Assembly: GCF_024701975.1 (NCBI RefSeq) | Contig: NZ_JANLNM010000012.1 | Location: 1-64,000 of the forward strand | Length of the DNA: 64,000 bases | Direction of reading: 5' to 3' | Source of the DNA: Variovorax sp. ZS18.2.2 | Lineage (GTDB): Bacteria; Pseudomonadota; Gammaproteobacteria; Burkholderiales; Burkholderiaceae_C | Shown here: positions 57,644 to 64,000 of the stretch, piece after piece | Layout of the letters: each line of letters opens with the position of its first letter | Numbering within the stretch: position 1 is the first letter of the stretch | The notes under the pieces: generated by a model | Database searches by the model: none | What the model was told of the DNA's origin: nothing | The model's input: only the letters and a program-made list of their open reading frames with translations | Position numbers and translations under genes: made by a program

Positions 57644-58525
57644 TCAGCCCAGGCGAAACCGCGTATCGCCGAGCGTGTCCAGCCCGAACTGCGACAGCAG
57701 CTCGCCCAACCGCGTCGCCGCGCTGGCCTTGCGCTGCCCGGTGTAGCGCGCCAGGATCAGTTCGTTCTTCATGCTGTGCTCCCAGCCGACCAGCTCGGTG
57801 ACCGTGACGCTGTAGCCATTGGCTTCGAGGTACAGGCAGCGCAGCACGTTGGTGAGCTGGCTGCCGATTTCGCGCGTGTGCAGCGGATGGCGCCACAGTT
57901 CCGCGAGCGGCGTGCGCGACAGGGCCAGAGCCTTGGTTTCGCGCAGGCACGCCGCCACTTCTGCCTGGCAGCACGGCACCAGCACCATGCAGCGCGCCTT
58001 CTTCGCCAGGCCGAAGGCGATGGCGTCGTCGGTCGCGGTGTCGCAGGCGTGCAGCGCGGTGACCACGTCGATCTGCCCCGGCAGCTCGCTCGCATTCGCC
58101 GATTCCGCCACCGTGAGATTGAGGAACGACATGCGGCCGAAGCCCAGGTGTTCGGCCAGCTTGCGCGAGCGCTCGACCAGCTCGGCGCGCGTCTCGATGC
58201 CGTAGACATGCCCGCCCTCACGCGCCCTGAAGAACAGGTCGTAGATGATGAAACCGAGGTACGACTTGCCCGCGCCATGGTCGGCCAGCGTGGCCTCGGC
58301 CCCCTCGCCCGGCAGCTCGCGCAGCAGCTGCTCGATGAACTGGAACAGGTGATAGACCTGCTTGAGCTTGCGCCGCGAGTCCTGATTGAGCCGGCCCTCG
58401 CGCGTGAGGATGTGCAGTTCCTTTAGCAGTTCGATGGACTGCCCGGGGCGCAGCACCTCGGTCAGTTCGGCATCGGCCTTGGCAGCCTTGTTCGTCTTCG
58501 TGGCCTTGGCCGCGTGTGCGTTCAT
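57644..58525 (-). CDS. SAM-dependent methyltransferase (Methyltransf_32 type)
   Basis: A 293-residue protein of the class I methyltransferase fold, Methyltransf_32 type. The binding motif is LADHGAGKSYLGFIIYDLFF, then VYGIETRAELVERSRKLAE and VTALHACDTATDDAIAFGL. The first ~30 residues are Ala/Lys/Thr-rich. The substrate is unknown; relatives are annotated as RNA or protein methyltransferases. Its start overlaps the DUF1415 gene by four bases, so it ends a coupled chain starting at dgt. Confidence 0.82.
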   Translation of the reverse strand: MNAHAAKATKTNKAAKADAELTEVLRPGQSIELLKELHILTREGRLNQDSRRKLKQVYHLFQFIEQLLRELPGEGAEATLADHGAGKSYLGFIIYDLFFRAREGGHVYGIETRAELVERSRKLAEHLGFGRMSFLNLTVAESANASELPGQIDVVTALHACDTATDDAIAFGLAKKARCMVLVPCCQAEVAACLRETKALALSRTPLAELWRHPLHTREIGSQLTNVLRCLYLEANGYSVTVTELVGWEHSMKNELILARYTGQRKASAATRLGELLSQFGLDTLGDTRFRLG

Positions 58526-59097
58526 GGTCGGGCACTCCCGGGTCCCACGTCGAGCGCAGCCCAGCCGTCGGGGCCCAGCGCTTCGAGCGTCTCGATGTTG
58601 CGTTCGAAGATGGCCTCGGCTTCCGGAAACGCCTCGACCGCGCGGCTCACGCTGTCCTCGCGCAGCAGGTGCAGCGTGGGGTACGGCGCGCGGTTGGTCG
58701 CGTTCTCGATGTCGTCCGGCTCGGTGCCCGCGAACTGGAACTGCGGGTGAAAGCTCGCGAGCTGAAACACGCCGTCGAAGCCCGCTCGGGAGAGCTTGCG
58801 TTCGGCGCGCCCCAGAAAATCGTTGAAGTCCAGAAAATCCGCCAAGGTGTTGGGTGCGATCAGAAGTGTGGTGTCGCGCACGGGGGCGTCGACGGCTGCG
58901 AGTTCGTTGGCTTCGGAAAGAAGCGCCTCCATCAGGCCGGACTCTCCGGCGGGCAGGTGCACGGCGTAGTGGATCTGTGCCTTCACATGCACCACCTTGG
59001 CGAACGGACACAGGTTGAGGCCGATCACCGCACGCTCGAGCCAGCGGCGCGTGTCGGCTTCGGCCTGAATGGCGTCGATTGTCGCCGGGCCGGTCAT
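58522..59097 (-). CDS. DUF1415 family protein
   Basis: A 191-residue cytoplasmic protein with the family pattern RRWLERAVIGLNLCPFAKVV near the start, followed by TLLIAPNTLADFLDFNDFL and FQLASFHPQFQFAGTEPDD. The function is unknown; the conserved cysteine-proline-phenylalanine motif suggests a redox or metal site, which is not tested. It overlaps both neighbours by four bases. Confidence 0.88.
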   Translation of the reverse strand: MTGPATIDAIQAEADTRRWLERAVIGLNLCPFAKVVHVKAQIHYAVHLPAGESGLMEALLSEANELAAVDAPVRDTTLLIAPNTLADFLDFNDFLGRAERKLSRAGFDGVFQLASFHPQFQFAGTEPDDIENATNRAPYPTLHLLREDSVSRAVEAFPEAEAIFERNIETLEALGPDGWAALDVGPGSARP

Positions 59098-60350
59098 GTC
59101 ACCTCCGCTGCAGGGCGTATTCGGCCCAGGCGCCGCGCGACCGCCATGCCGGCCAGGGAACAGGCCAGCGTCGCTGTCCACGTCCAATGCCAGCCGCCCA
59201 CGCGGTGTGCCACCCACGCCACAGCCGGCGGCGCCAGGAACTGCCCCAGCGAAGAGGCCTGCTGCATGAGCCCCACCGTCGTGGAAACCGTGGTGGGACT
59301 GGGCGCCAGCCGCACGCCGAGCAGGAACAGCGTGGCCGGCACCATGCCGCCGCCGAGCGAGAAGGCGCAAACCGCGGCGTAGCGAAGCGCAGGCGGCAAA
59401 CCCAGTGCGTCCGCGCCCTGCCCCACCTGTGCAAATGCGGCCACGCCGCCGAGCGCCATCGCCAGGAAGCCCCATTGCAGCAGTCGCTCGGGCGCCACGC
59501 CGCGCTGCAGCCAGCGACCGCCCGCGACGTTGCCGACGATGTTCATTGCGGCCGCGATCGCGGTGAGCACCGCATTCCAGCCGGCCGGCACGCCCGCGCC
59601 GGCGTAGATGGCGGGCAGGAAGCCGATCACGGCCATCCACTGGGCGGAGTAGACGGCGAAGGTCAGTGCGGTGAGCCAGGGCGCGCGGGCGCTGACGGTG
59701 GCACGCAAGCGCGAGGCCCAGCCTTCGCCGGCTGCACCCGCCACGGCTGGGCGCAGCCGGTCCGCAGGCACGGCCGACCACACCCACAGCGCAGCGGCGG
59801 CCGAAACGACCGACAGCGCCCACCACCAGTCGGCCCACCCGCCCCAGGCGATCAACGCCGGTCCCAGCAACAGCGCGAGGGCCACGCCAAGCGGCATGTA
59901 AGCACCCCAGAGACCGAGAGCCGCCTTGTCGGCGCCCGATGGCGTCAGAGCGCGGATCAATCCGGGGCCCGGCATCACCGCCAGCAAGAAGCCGATGCCT
60001 TCGACCGCGCGCAGGACCAGCAGCCACTGCACGGCATGCGCGCCGCCGACAAGGCCTGCGCCGACCGCGCCGCCGAGCAGACTGGCCACCGTCAGCACCA
60101 CGAGCCCCGTCAGCATGCTGCGGCGCAAGCCGATGGTGTCGGCAGCGAGGCCGGCCACGAGGCCCAGCGTCATGCTCGCCACCTGCACCAGCGACAGCAG
60201 GAAACCTGCCTCGACCAAGCCGATGCCGAGGGAAGCCTGCAGCGCCGGCACCGCGGGCGGCAGCTTGCCCAGGTGCAACGCGGCACTGACGCCGCCGAGC
60301 ATGACGGCGAAGGCGGCGAGCGGGACGCGCGGTGCGGGGCTCGAACTCAC
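59094..60350 (-). CDS. MFS transporter, CynX/NimT-like
   Basis: A 418-residue transporter with twelve membrane helices. The opening LAAFAVMLGGVSAALHLGKLP and VQWLLVLRAVEGIGFLLAVMPGPGLIR place it with the cyanate/nitroimidazole-type MFS group. The substrate is unknown. It overlaps dgt upstream and DUF1415 downstream by four bases each. Confidence 0.86.
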   Translation of the reverse strand: MSSSPAPRVPLAAFAVMLGGVSAALHLGKLPPAVPALQASLGIGLVEAGFLLSLVQVASMTLGLVAGLAADTIGLRRSMLTGLVVLTVASLLGGAVGAGLVGGAHAVQWLLVLRAVEGIGFLLAVMPGPGLIRALTPSGADKAALGLWGAYMPLGVALALLLGPALIAWGGWADWWWALSVVSAAAALWVWSAVPADRLRPAVAGAAGEGWASRLRATVSARAPWLTALTFAVYSAQWMAVIGFLPAIYAGAGVPAGWNAVLTAIAAAMNIVGNVAGGRWLQRGVAPERLLQWGFLAMALGGVAAFAQVGQGADALGLPPALRYAAVCAFSLGGGMVPATLFLLGVRLAPSPTTVSTTVGLMQQASSLGQFLAPPAVAWVAHRVGGWHWTWTATLACSLAGMAVARRLGRIRPAAEVT

Positions 60351-61477
60351 GCGATGCCCCGCCGGCCAGTCAGCCGCTCGTGCTCGCGCATCGCAAAGCG
60401 ATCGGTCATGCCCGCGATGTAGTCGGCCACGGCCCGGTGCCGGTCGCGGCGCTCGGCATAGGAGCCGGGCATCTCGGCGCTGCGTTCGAGGTAGGCCTCG
60501 AACAGTTCGCGCACCACTTGTTGCGCCTGGTCGGTCGTTTGCGTCACCTGCGGGTGGCGATAGAGGTTGCGGAACAGGAAGCGCTTGAGTTCGTCCGACT
60601 GGGCCTGCATGGTCTCGCTGAAGGCGACGACGGGCGGCGCGTGGCGCACGGCGTCGGCATCGGCGGGCGCCAGCGCTTGCAGCACCGCGCGTGTGGCGTC
60701 GATCACGTCGTAGACCTGCGCGCTCAGCATGCGCCGGATGGTCTCGTAGAGCACGCGGCGCCCCTGCAGGTCGGGATATTCGGACAGCGCCTCGCGGCGG
60801 TAGCGCTCGAAGAGCTCCACCTCGGCCAACTGCTCGACGCTGATGAGACCCGAGCGCACGCCGTCGTCGATGTCGTGTGCGTTGTAGGCGATGGCATCGG
60901 CCAGGTTGCAGAGCTGCGCCTCGAGGCCCGGTTGCGTGCGGTCGAGGAAGCGGTGCGCCACGCCGTTCGGTTCGGCCAGCTCCAACCGCTCGGCATTCGC
61001 GCGCGAGCAGTGCTTGAGGATGCCCTCACGGGTCTCGAAGCTGAGGTTCAGGCCGTCGTACTGCGGATAGCGATGCTCCAGCGCATCCACCACGCGCAGG
61101 CTCTGCAGGTTGTGCTCGAAGCCGCCGTGGTCGGCCATGCATTCGTTCAGCGCATCCTGGCCGGCATGGCCGAACGGCGTGTGGCCCAGGTCGTGCGCCA
61201 GCGCGATCGCTTCGACCAGGTCCTCGTTGAGGCGCAACGCGCGCGCAATCGAGCGGCCCAGTTGCGCGACCTCCAGCGAATGCGTGAGCCGCGTGCGGAA
61301 CAGATCGCCTTCGTGGTTCAAGAAGACCTGCGTCTTGTAGACCAGCCGGCGGAACGCCGTGGAATGCACGATGCGGTCACGATCGCGCTGGAAGGCGTCG
61401 CGGGTGGGTGCGGGCGGCTCGGCATGACGGCGGCCGCGCGACTGCGCTGGGTGGCAGGCATAGGCCGCGAGACTCAT
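60347..61477 (-). CDS. dgt: Deoxyguanosinetriphosphate triphosphohydrolase-like protein
   Basis: A 376-residue HD-domain phosphohydrolase removing triphosphate from dNTPs (type 2 subfamily). The HD metal ligands lie in RTRLTHSLEVAQLGRSIA, ALAHDLGHTPFGHAGQDAL and QLCNLADAIAYNAHDIDDG. The N-terminal RDAFQRDRDRIVHSTAFRRL is a hallmark. It precedes the MFS gene with an ATGA overlap and follows aroB by 61 bases, most of which is the 58-base repeat. Confidence 0.94.
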   Translation of the reverse strand: MSLAAYACHPAQSRGRRHAEPPAPTRDAFQRDRDRIVHSTAFRRLVYKTQVFLNHEGDLFRTRLTHSLEVAQLGRSIARALRLNEDLVEAIALAHDLGHTPFGHAGQDALNECMADHGGFEHNLQSLRVVDALEHRYPQYDGLNLSFETREGILKHCSRANAERLELAEPNGVAHRFLDRTQPGLEAQLCNLADAIAYNAHDIDDGVRSGLISVEQLAEVELFERYRREALSEYPDLQGRRVLYETIRRMLSAQVYDVIDATRAVLQALAPADADAVRHAPPVVAFSETMQAQSDELKRFLFRNLYRHPQVTQTTDQAQQVVRELFEAYLERSAEMPGSYAERRDRHRAVADYIAGMTDRFAMREHERLTGRRGIA

Positions 61478-61484
61478 GAGCGGG

Positions 61485-61542
61485 CCTCGGCGCTTCGCGT
61501 TGCGGTGCGCGCTTGCCCGGACCGGCCCGGCGCTGCGCTCAT
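61485..61542 (-). repeat. 58-base repeat spanning a stop codon, copy 2
   Basis: The gap between aroB and dgt holds the second copy of the element at 23006-23063 (50/58 identical, no gaps). In both places the TGA near its minus-strand start is the stop codon of the upstream gene, and the element ends seven bases before the next start codon. Confidence 0.7.
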
Positions 61543-62651
61543 CCCGCCACGCAGCACTGCGCGAGGACTTCGCGCACCAGCGCGTCGGGCGCGCTGCTGA
61601 CTGCGGCGGAACCGGGCTTGTCGATGACCACAAAGCGAATCTCGCCGGCTTCCGACTTCTTGTCGACGCGCATGAGTTCGAGATAGCGCTCGGCGCCCAG
61701 CGCCGGACCGACGATCGGCAGGCCCGCGCGCTCAATGAGGCGCGTGAGCCGCGCCACGAAAGCCGCGTCGACACCGCCCAGCCGCTGCGACAGGTGCGCA
61801 GCCATGACCATGCCGCAGCCGACCGCCTCGCCATGCAGCCATTCGCCGTAGCCGAGGCCCGACTCGATCGCGTGGCCGAAGGTGTGGCCGAAATTCAGGA
61901 TGGCGCGCAGGCCCGTCTCGCGCTCGTCCTGGCCAACCACCAGCGCCTTGATCTCGCAGCTGCGCTTGACGGCATAGGCCAGCGCGGCCGGGTCGCGTGC
62001 GACCAGCGCGCCGACGTTCGCCTCGATCCAATCGAAGAAGGCCATGTCGTGGATCGGGCCGTACTTGATCACTTCGGCCAGGCCCGCACTGAGTTCGCGC
62101 GGTGGCAGGGTCTGCAGCGTGCCCAGGTCGCAGACCACGAGCTGCGGCTGGTAGAACGCGCCGATCATGTTCTTGCCGAGCGGATGGTTGATGGCCGTCT
62201 TGCCGCCGACCGACGAATCGACCTGCGCCAGCAGCGTGGTCGGCACCTGGATGAAGGGCACGCCGCGCATGTAGCTGGCGGCGGCGAAGCCGGTCATGTC
62301 GCCCACCACGCCGCCGCCCAGAGCGAACAGCACGGTCTTGCGGTCGCTGCCGTGGCCCAGCAACGCGTCGAAGATCAGGTTCAGGGTCTCGAGGTTCTTG
62401 TGCACCTCGCCGTCGGGAAGCTCGAGCAGGTGCACGGTGCGAAAGCGGTTCGCCAGCGCCGCCCGAAGGGCCTTGGCGTAGAGCGGAGCGACCGTGGTGT
62501 TGCTGACGATCAGCGCGCTGGCCGCCGCGGGCGTGGCCGCGAAGCTCGCCGGATCGTCCAGCAGACCGGCGCCGATCAGGATGGGGTAGCTGCGCTCACC
62601 GAGCTGAATGTCGACGCGTTCTGGCGGTGCGGAAAGTGCGGGCAATGGCAT
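61539..62651 (-). CDS. aroB: 3-dehydroquinate synthase AroB
   Basis: A 370-residue NAD- and zinc-dependent enzyme of the shikimate pathway. Visible blocks are ALGGGVVGDMTGFAAASYMRG, VPTTLLAQVDSSVGGKTAIN, EVIKYGPIHD, and the metal-binding INFGHTFGHAIE with GEAVGCGMVMAA. It lies 34 bases downstream of aroK, in the standard pil-aroK-aroB arrangement. Confidence 0.96.
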   Translation of the reverse strand: MPLPALSAPPERVDIQLGERSYPILIGAGLLDDPASFAATPAAASALIVSNTTVAPLYAKALRAALANRFRTVHLLELPDGEVHKNLETLNLIFDALLGHGSDRKTVLFALGGGVVGDMTGFAAASYMRGVPFIQVPTTLLAQVDSSVGGKTAINHPLGKNMIGAFYQPQLVVCDLGTLQTLPPRELSAGLAEVIKYGPIHDMAFFDWIEANVGALVARDPAALAYAVKRSCEIKALVVGQDERETGLRAILNFGHTFGHAIESGLGYGEWLHGEAVGCGMVMAAHLSQRLGGVDAAFVARLTRLIERAGLPIVGPALGAERYLELMRVDKKSEAGEIRFVVIDKPGSAAVSSAPDALVREVLAQCCVAG

Positions 62652-62685
62652 GGCAGCGAGTTTAGGCGCTGCGGCCGGGGACGGC

Positions 62686-63234
62686 TCAGGCGGTGGGCTC
62701 TTCGGGGTGGGCGCCCGGCGCGACGACGCCGGCCAGTTCGAGCTGCATCACGATGATGTTGACCAGCATGGCGATCGAGGGGCGCCCGGTGTCGACCACG
62801 TCATGCGCCGTCTCGCGGTAGAGCGGGTCACGTGCATCGTGCAGCTCGCGAAGCCGTCCGAGCGGGTCGGCCACCTGCAGCAGCGGCCGCTTGACGTCGT
62901 GGCGCAGCCGCCGGAACAGGTCTTCGGGGGAAGAGCGCAGGTAGATCACGTGGAAGTGATCACGCAACTGGCCCCGGTTGGCTTCCCGCAGTACGGCGCC
63001 GCCACCGGTGGCGAGCACGCCCTGGGCGTTCGCGGCGAGATCGGCGATGACGGTCTGTTCGAGATCCCGGAAGACCGTTTCGCCTTCGCGCTCGAAGTAA
63101 TCACGGATCGAGCAGCCGATGCGCTGTTCGATCACGTGATCGGTGTCGATGAATGGAGTGTTCAGCCGCGCCCCCAGGCGCCGGCCCACTGCGGATTTTC
63201 CGGCGCCGGGCAAGCCGACGAGTGCGACCGCCAC
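62686..63234 (-). CDS. aroK: Shikimate kinase
   Basis: A 182-residue P-loop kinase. Walker A is GLPGAGKSAVG; the shikimate-binding part is FIDTDHVIEQRIG with EREGETVFRDLE; the GGGAVL loop and the lid R in HDVKRPLLQ are present. It lies between pilQ and aroB as in most beta-proteobacteria. The C-terminal ~10 residues are variable. Confidence 0.96.
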   Translation of the reverse strand: MAVALVGLPGAGKSAVGRRLGARLNTPFIDTDHVIEQRIGCSIRDYFEREGETVFRDLEQTVIADLAANAQGVLATGGGAVLREANRGQLRDHFHVIYLRSSPEDLFRRLRHDVKRPLLQVADPLGRLRELHDARDPLYRETAHDVVDTGRPSIAMLVNIIVMQLELAGVVAPGAHPEEPTA

Positions 63235-63257
63235 GCGGTGGCTGCTACGCCCGCGCG

Positions 63258-64000
63258 TCAGCGCGCAGCGTTGCGGTCGGTAATCATCTTTGGAGTGATA
63301 AAGACGAGCATTTCGGTCTTGTTGGCAATGCGTTCACGCTTGCGGAACAGTGCCCCTAGATAGGGCACCTCACCCAGCACCGGCACGCGCGACTCGTCAT
63401 TGGTTTCGGTAAGTTCGAAGATACCACCGATGACAACCGTGCCGCCGTTCTCCACCAGCACCTCGGTCTGCACGTGCTTGGTGTTGATGGCTGGGCCTGA
63501 CGGTGTATTGACGCCGCGCGCATCCTTGCTCACATCCAGGGTCAGGATGATGTTGCCTTCAGGCGTGATCTGCGGGGTGACTTCCAGCTTCAGCACCGCC
63601 TTGCGGAACGAGATGGAGGTCGCGCCGCTGGAAGTCGCCTGCTGATAAGGAATTTCTTCGCCCTGCTCAATCAGCGCCTTGGTCTGGTCGGCAGTGATGA
63701 CGCGAGGGCTGGAAACCAGCTTGCCCTTGCCGTCGGCTTCGAGCGCGGAGATTTCGAGGTTCAGCATGCGCGAGAAACTCGAATTGAAGAGCGAGATCGC
63801 GAAGGTGCCGGCTGCGGTGCCTGCCTGGCCTGCATCGCCTGCAGGCAGGTTGACGAAGTTGGAATTGGTCCAAGTCGTTGTGGGAGTGCCACCGCTATTG
63901 CCACCCGAACCGCCCGTGCCCGAGACAGGCATCGCGCCGACCGTTCCGAACGCACGGTTGCCGGCCGACGAAGCAAAGCGCTCTCCTGCAATGCCACCAC
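63258..64000 (-). CDS. pilQ: Type IV pilus secretin PilQ, C-terminal part
   Basis: The last ~247 residues of an outer-membrane secretin; the N-terminal part lies beyond the right edge. The secretin core is clear: LNLEISALEADGKGKLVSSPRVITADQTKA (two adjoining blocks), the PQITPEGNIILTLDVSKDA strand and GGTVVIGGIFELTETNDESRVPVLGEVPYLGALF in consecutive parts. A Gly/Ser/Thr-rich insertion (SGTGGSGGNSGGTPTTTW) precedes the last core. The open frame continues to the window edge without a start, so the apparent internal ATG at 63932 is not the true start. It is followed by aroK 23 bases later. Confidence 0.94.
   Translation of the reverse strand, partial: GGIAGERFASSAGNRAFGTVGAMPVSGTGGSGGNSGGTPTTTWTNSNFVNLPAGDAGQAGTAAGTFAISLFNSSFSRMLNLEISALEADGKGKLVSSPRVITADQTKALIEQGEEIPYQQATSSGATSISFRKAVLKLEVTPQITPEGNIILTLDVSKDARGVNTPSGPAINTKHVQTEVLVENGGTVVIGGIFELTETNDESRVPVLGEVPYLGALFRKRERIANKTEMLVFITPKMITDRNAAR

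Overview
The window is a stretch of high-GC chromosome from a beta-proteobacterium, most likely Comamonadaceae close to Variovorax or Acidovorax. This rests on the chain of housekeeping clusters (pilQ-aroK-aroB-dgt; gltBD-mla; murA-his-HIT-tat; petABC-sspA-sspB), the short intergenic repeats, and protein sequences recognised by eye. No database search was run. Most genes from 13 kb onward are on the minus strand, so the window reads as one long series of right-to-left operons.

Layout. 1-3.3 kb: a peptide-type ABC transporter operon (binding protein, an exported beta-propeller lactonase, a permease cut by the window edge), divergent from ridA. 3.6-9.5 kb: an exported ankyrin protein, a lipoprotein amidase, a ClpP-like protease divergent from an orphan ECF sigma factor, and the lipoprotein-releasing genes lolC-lolD. 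9.6-12.3 kb: rpfE-type gene and recJ. 12.5-15.2 kb: a small membrane protein and a histidine kinase/response regulator pair, with two related palindromes between them. 15.6-20 kb: tRNA-Thr(UGU), sspB, sspA and the cytochrome bc1 genes petC-petB-petA. 20.1-26.6 kb: a LuxR-type regulator with a degenerate receiver, mscL, pdxA, a Nif3-like protein, an MFS transporter and a DegS-like protease.

26.7-43.8 kb: the Tat translocase and histidine biosynthesis. Transcription runs bolA, murA, hisG, hisD, three accessory genes, hisC, hisB, hisH, hisA, a COG4637-type ATPase, then a 4.4 kb interruption that includes two plus-strand transport genes, then hisF, hisI, hisE, a small membrane protein, HIT and tatABC. 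All his enzymes are present except recognisable hisZ and a histidinol-phosphatase. 43.8-49.6 kb: an ABC-2 exporter and the complete Mla phospholipid pathway (F, E, D, A, C, B). 49.7-56 kb: glutamate synthase gltD-gltB with a recognisable promoter and terminator. 56-61.5 kb: a RAYT transposase gene, a DUF1266 protein, and a tightly overlapping chain (dgt, MFS, DUF1415, methyltransferase). 61.5-64 kb: aroB, aroK and the C-terminal part of the type IV pilus secretin PilQ.

Most of the window is ordinary core genome. The parts that deserve a second look are the three-gene SUFU/Rap1a-like/lipoprotein insert inside the his operon, the receiver domain that has lost its phospho-acceptor aspartate, the kinase/regulator locus with its palindromes, the orphan ECF sigma factor with a C-terminal extension, and several short repeats placed on start or stop codons. 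No CRISPR array, prophage, integrase or complete insertion sequence was seen.
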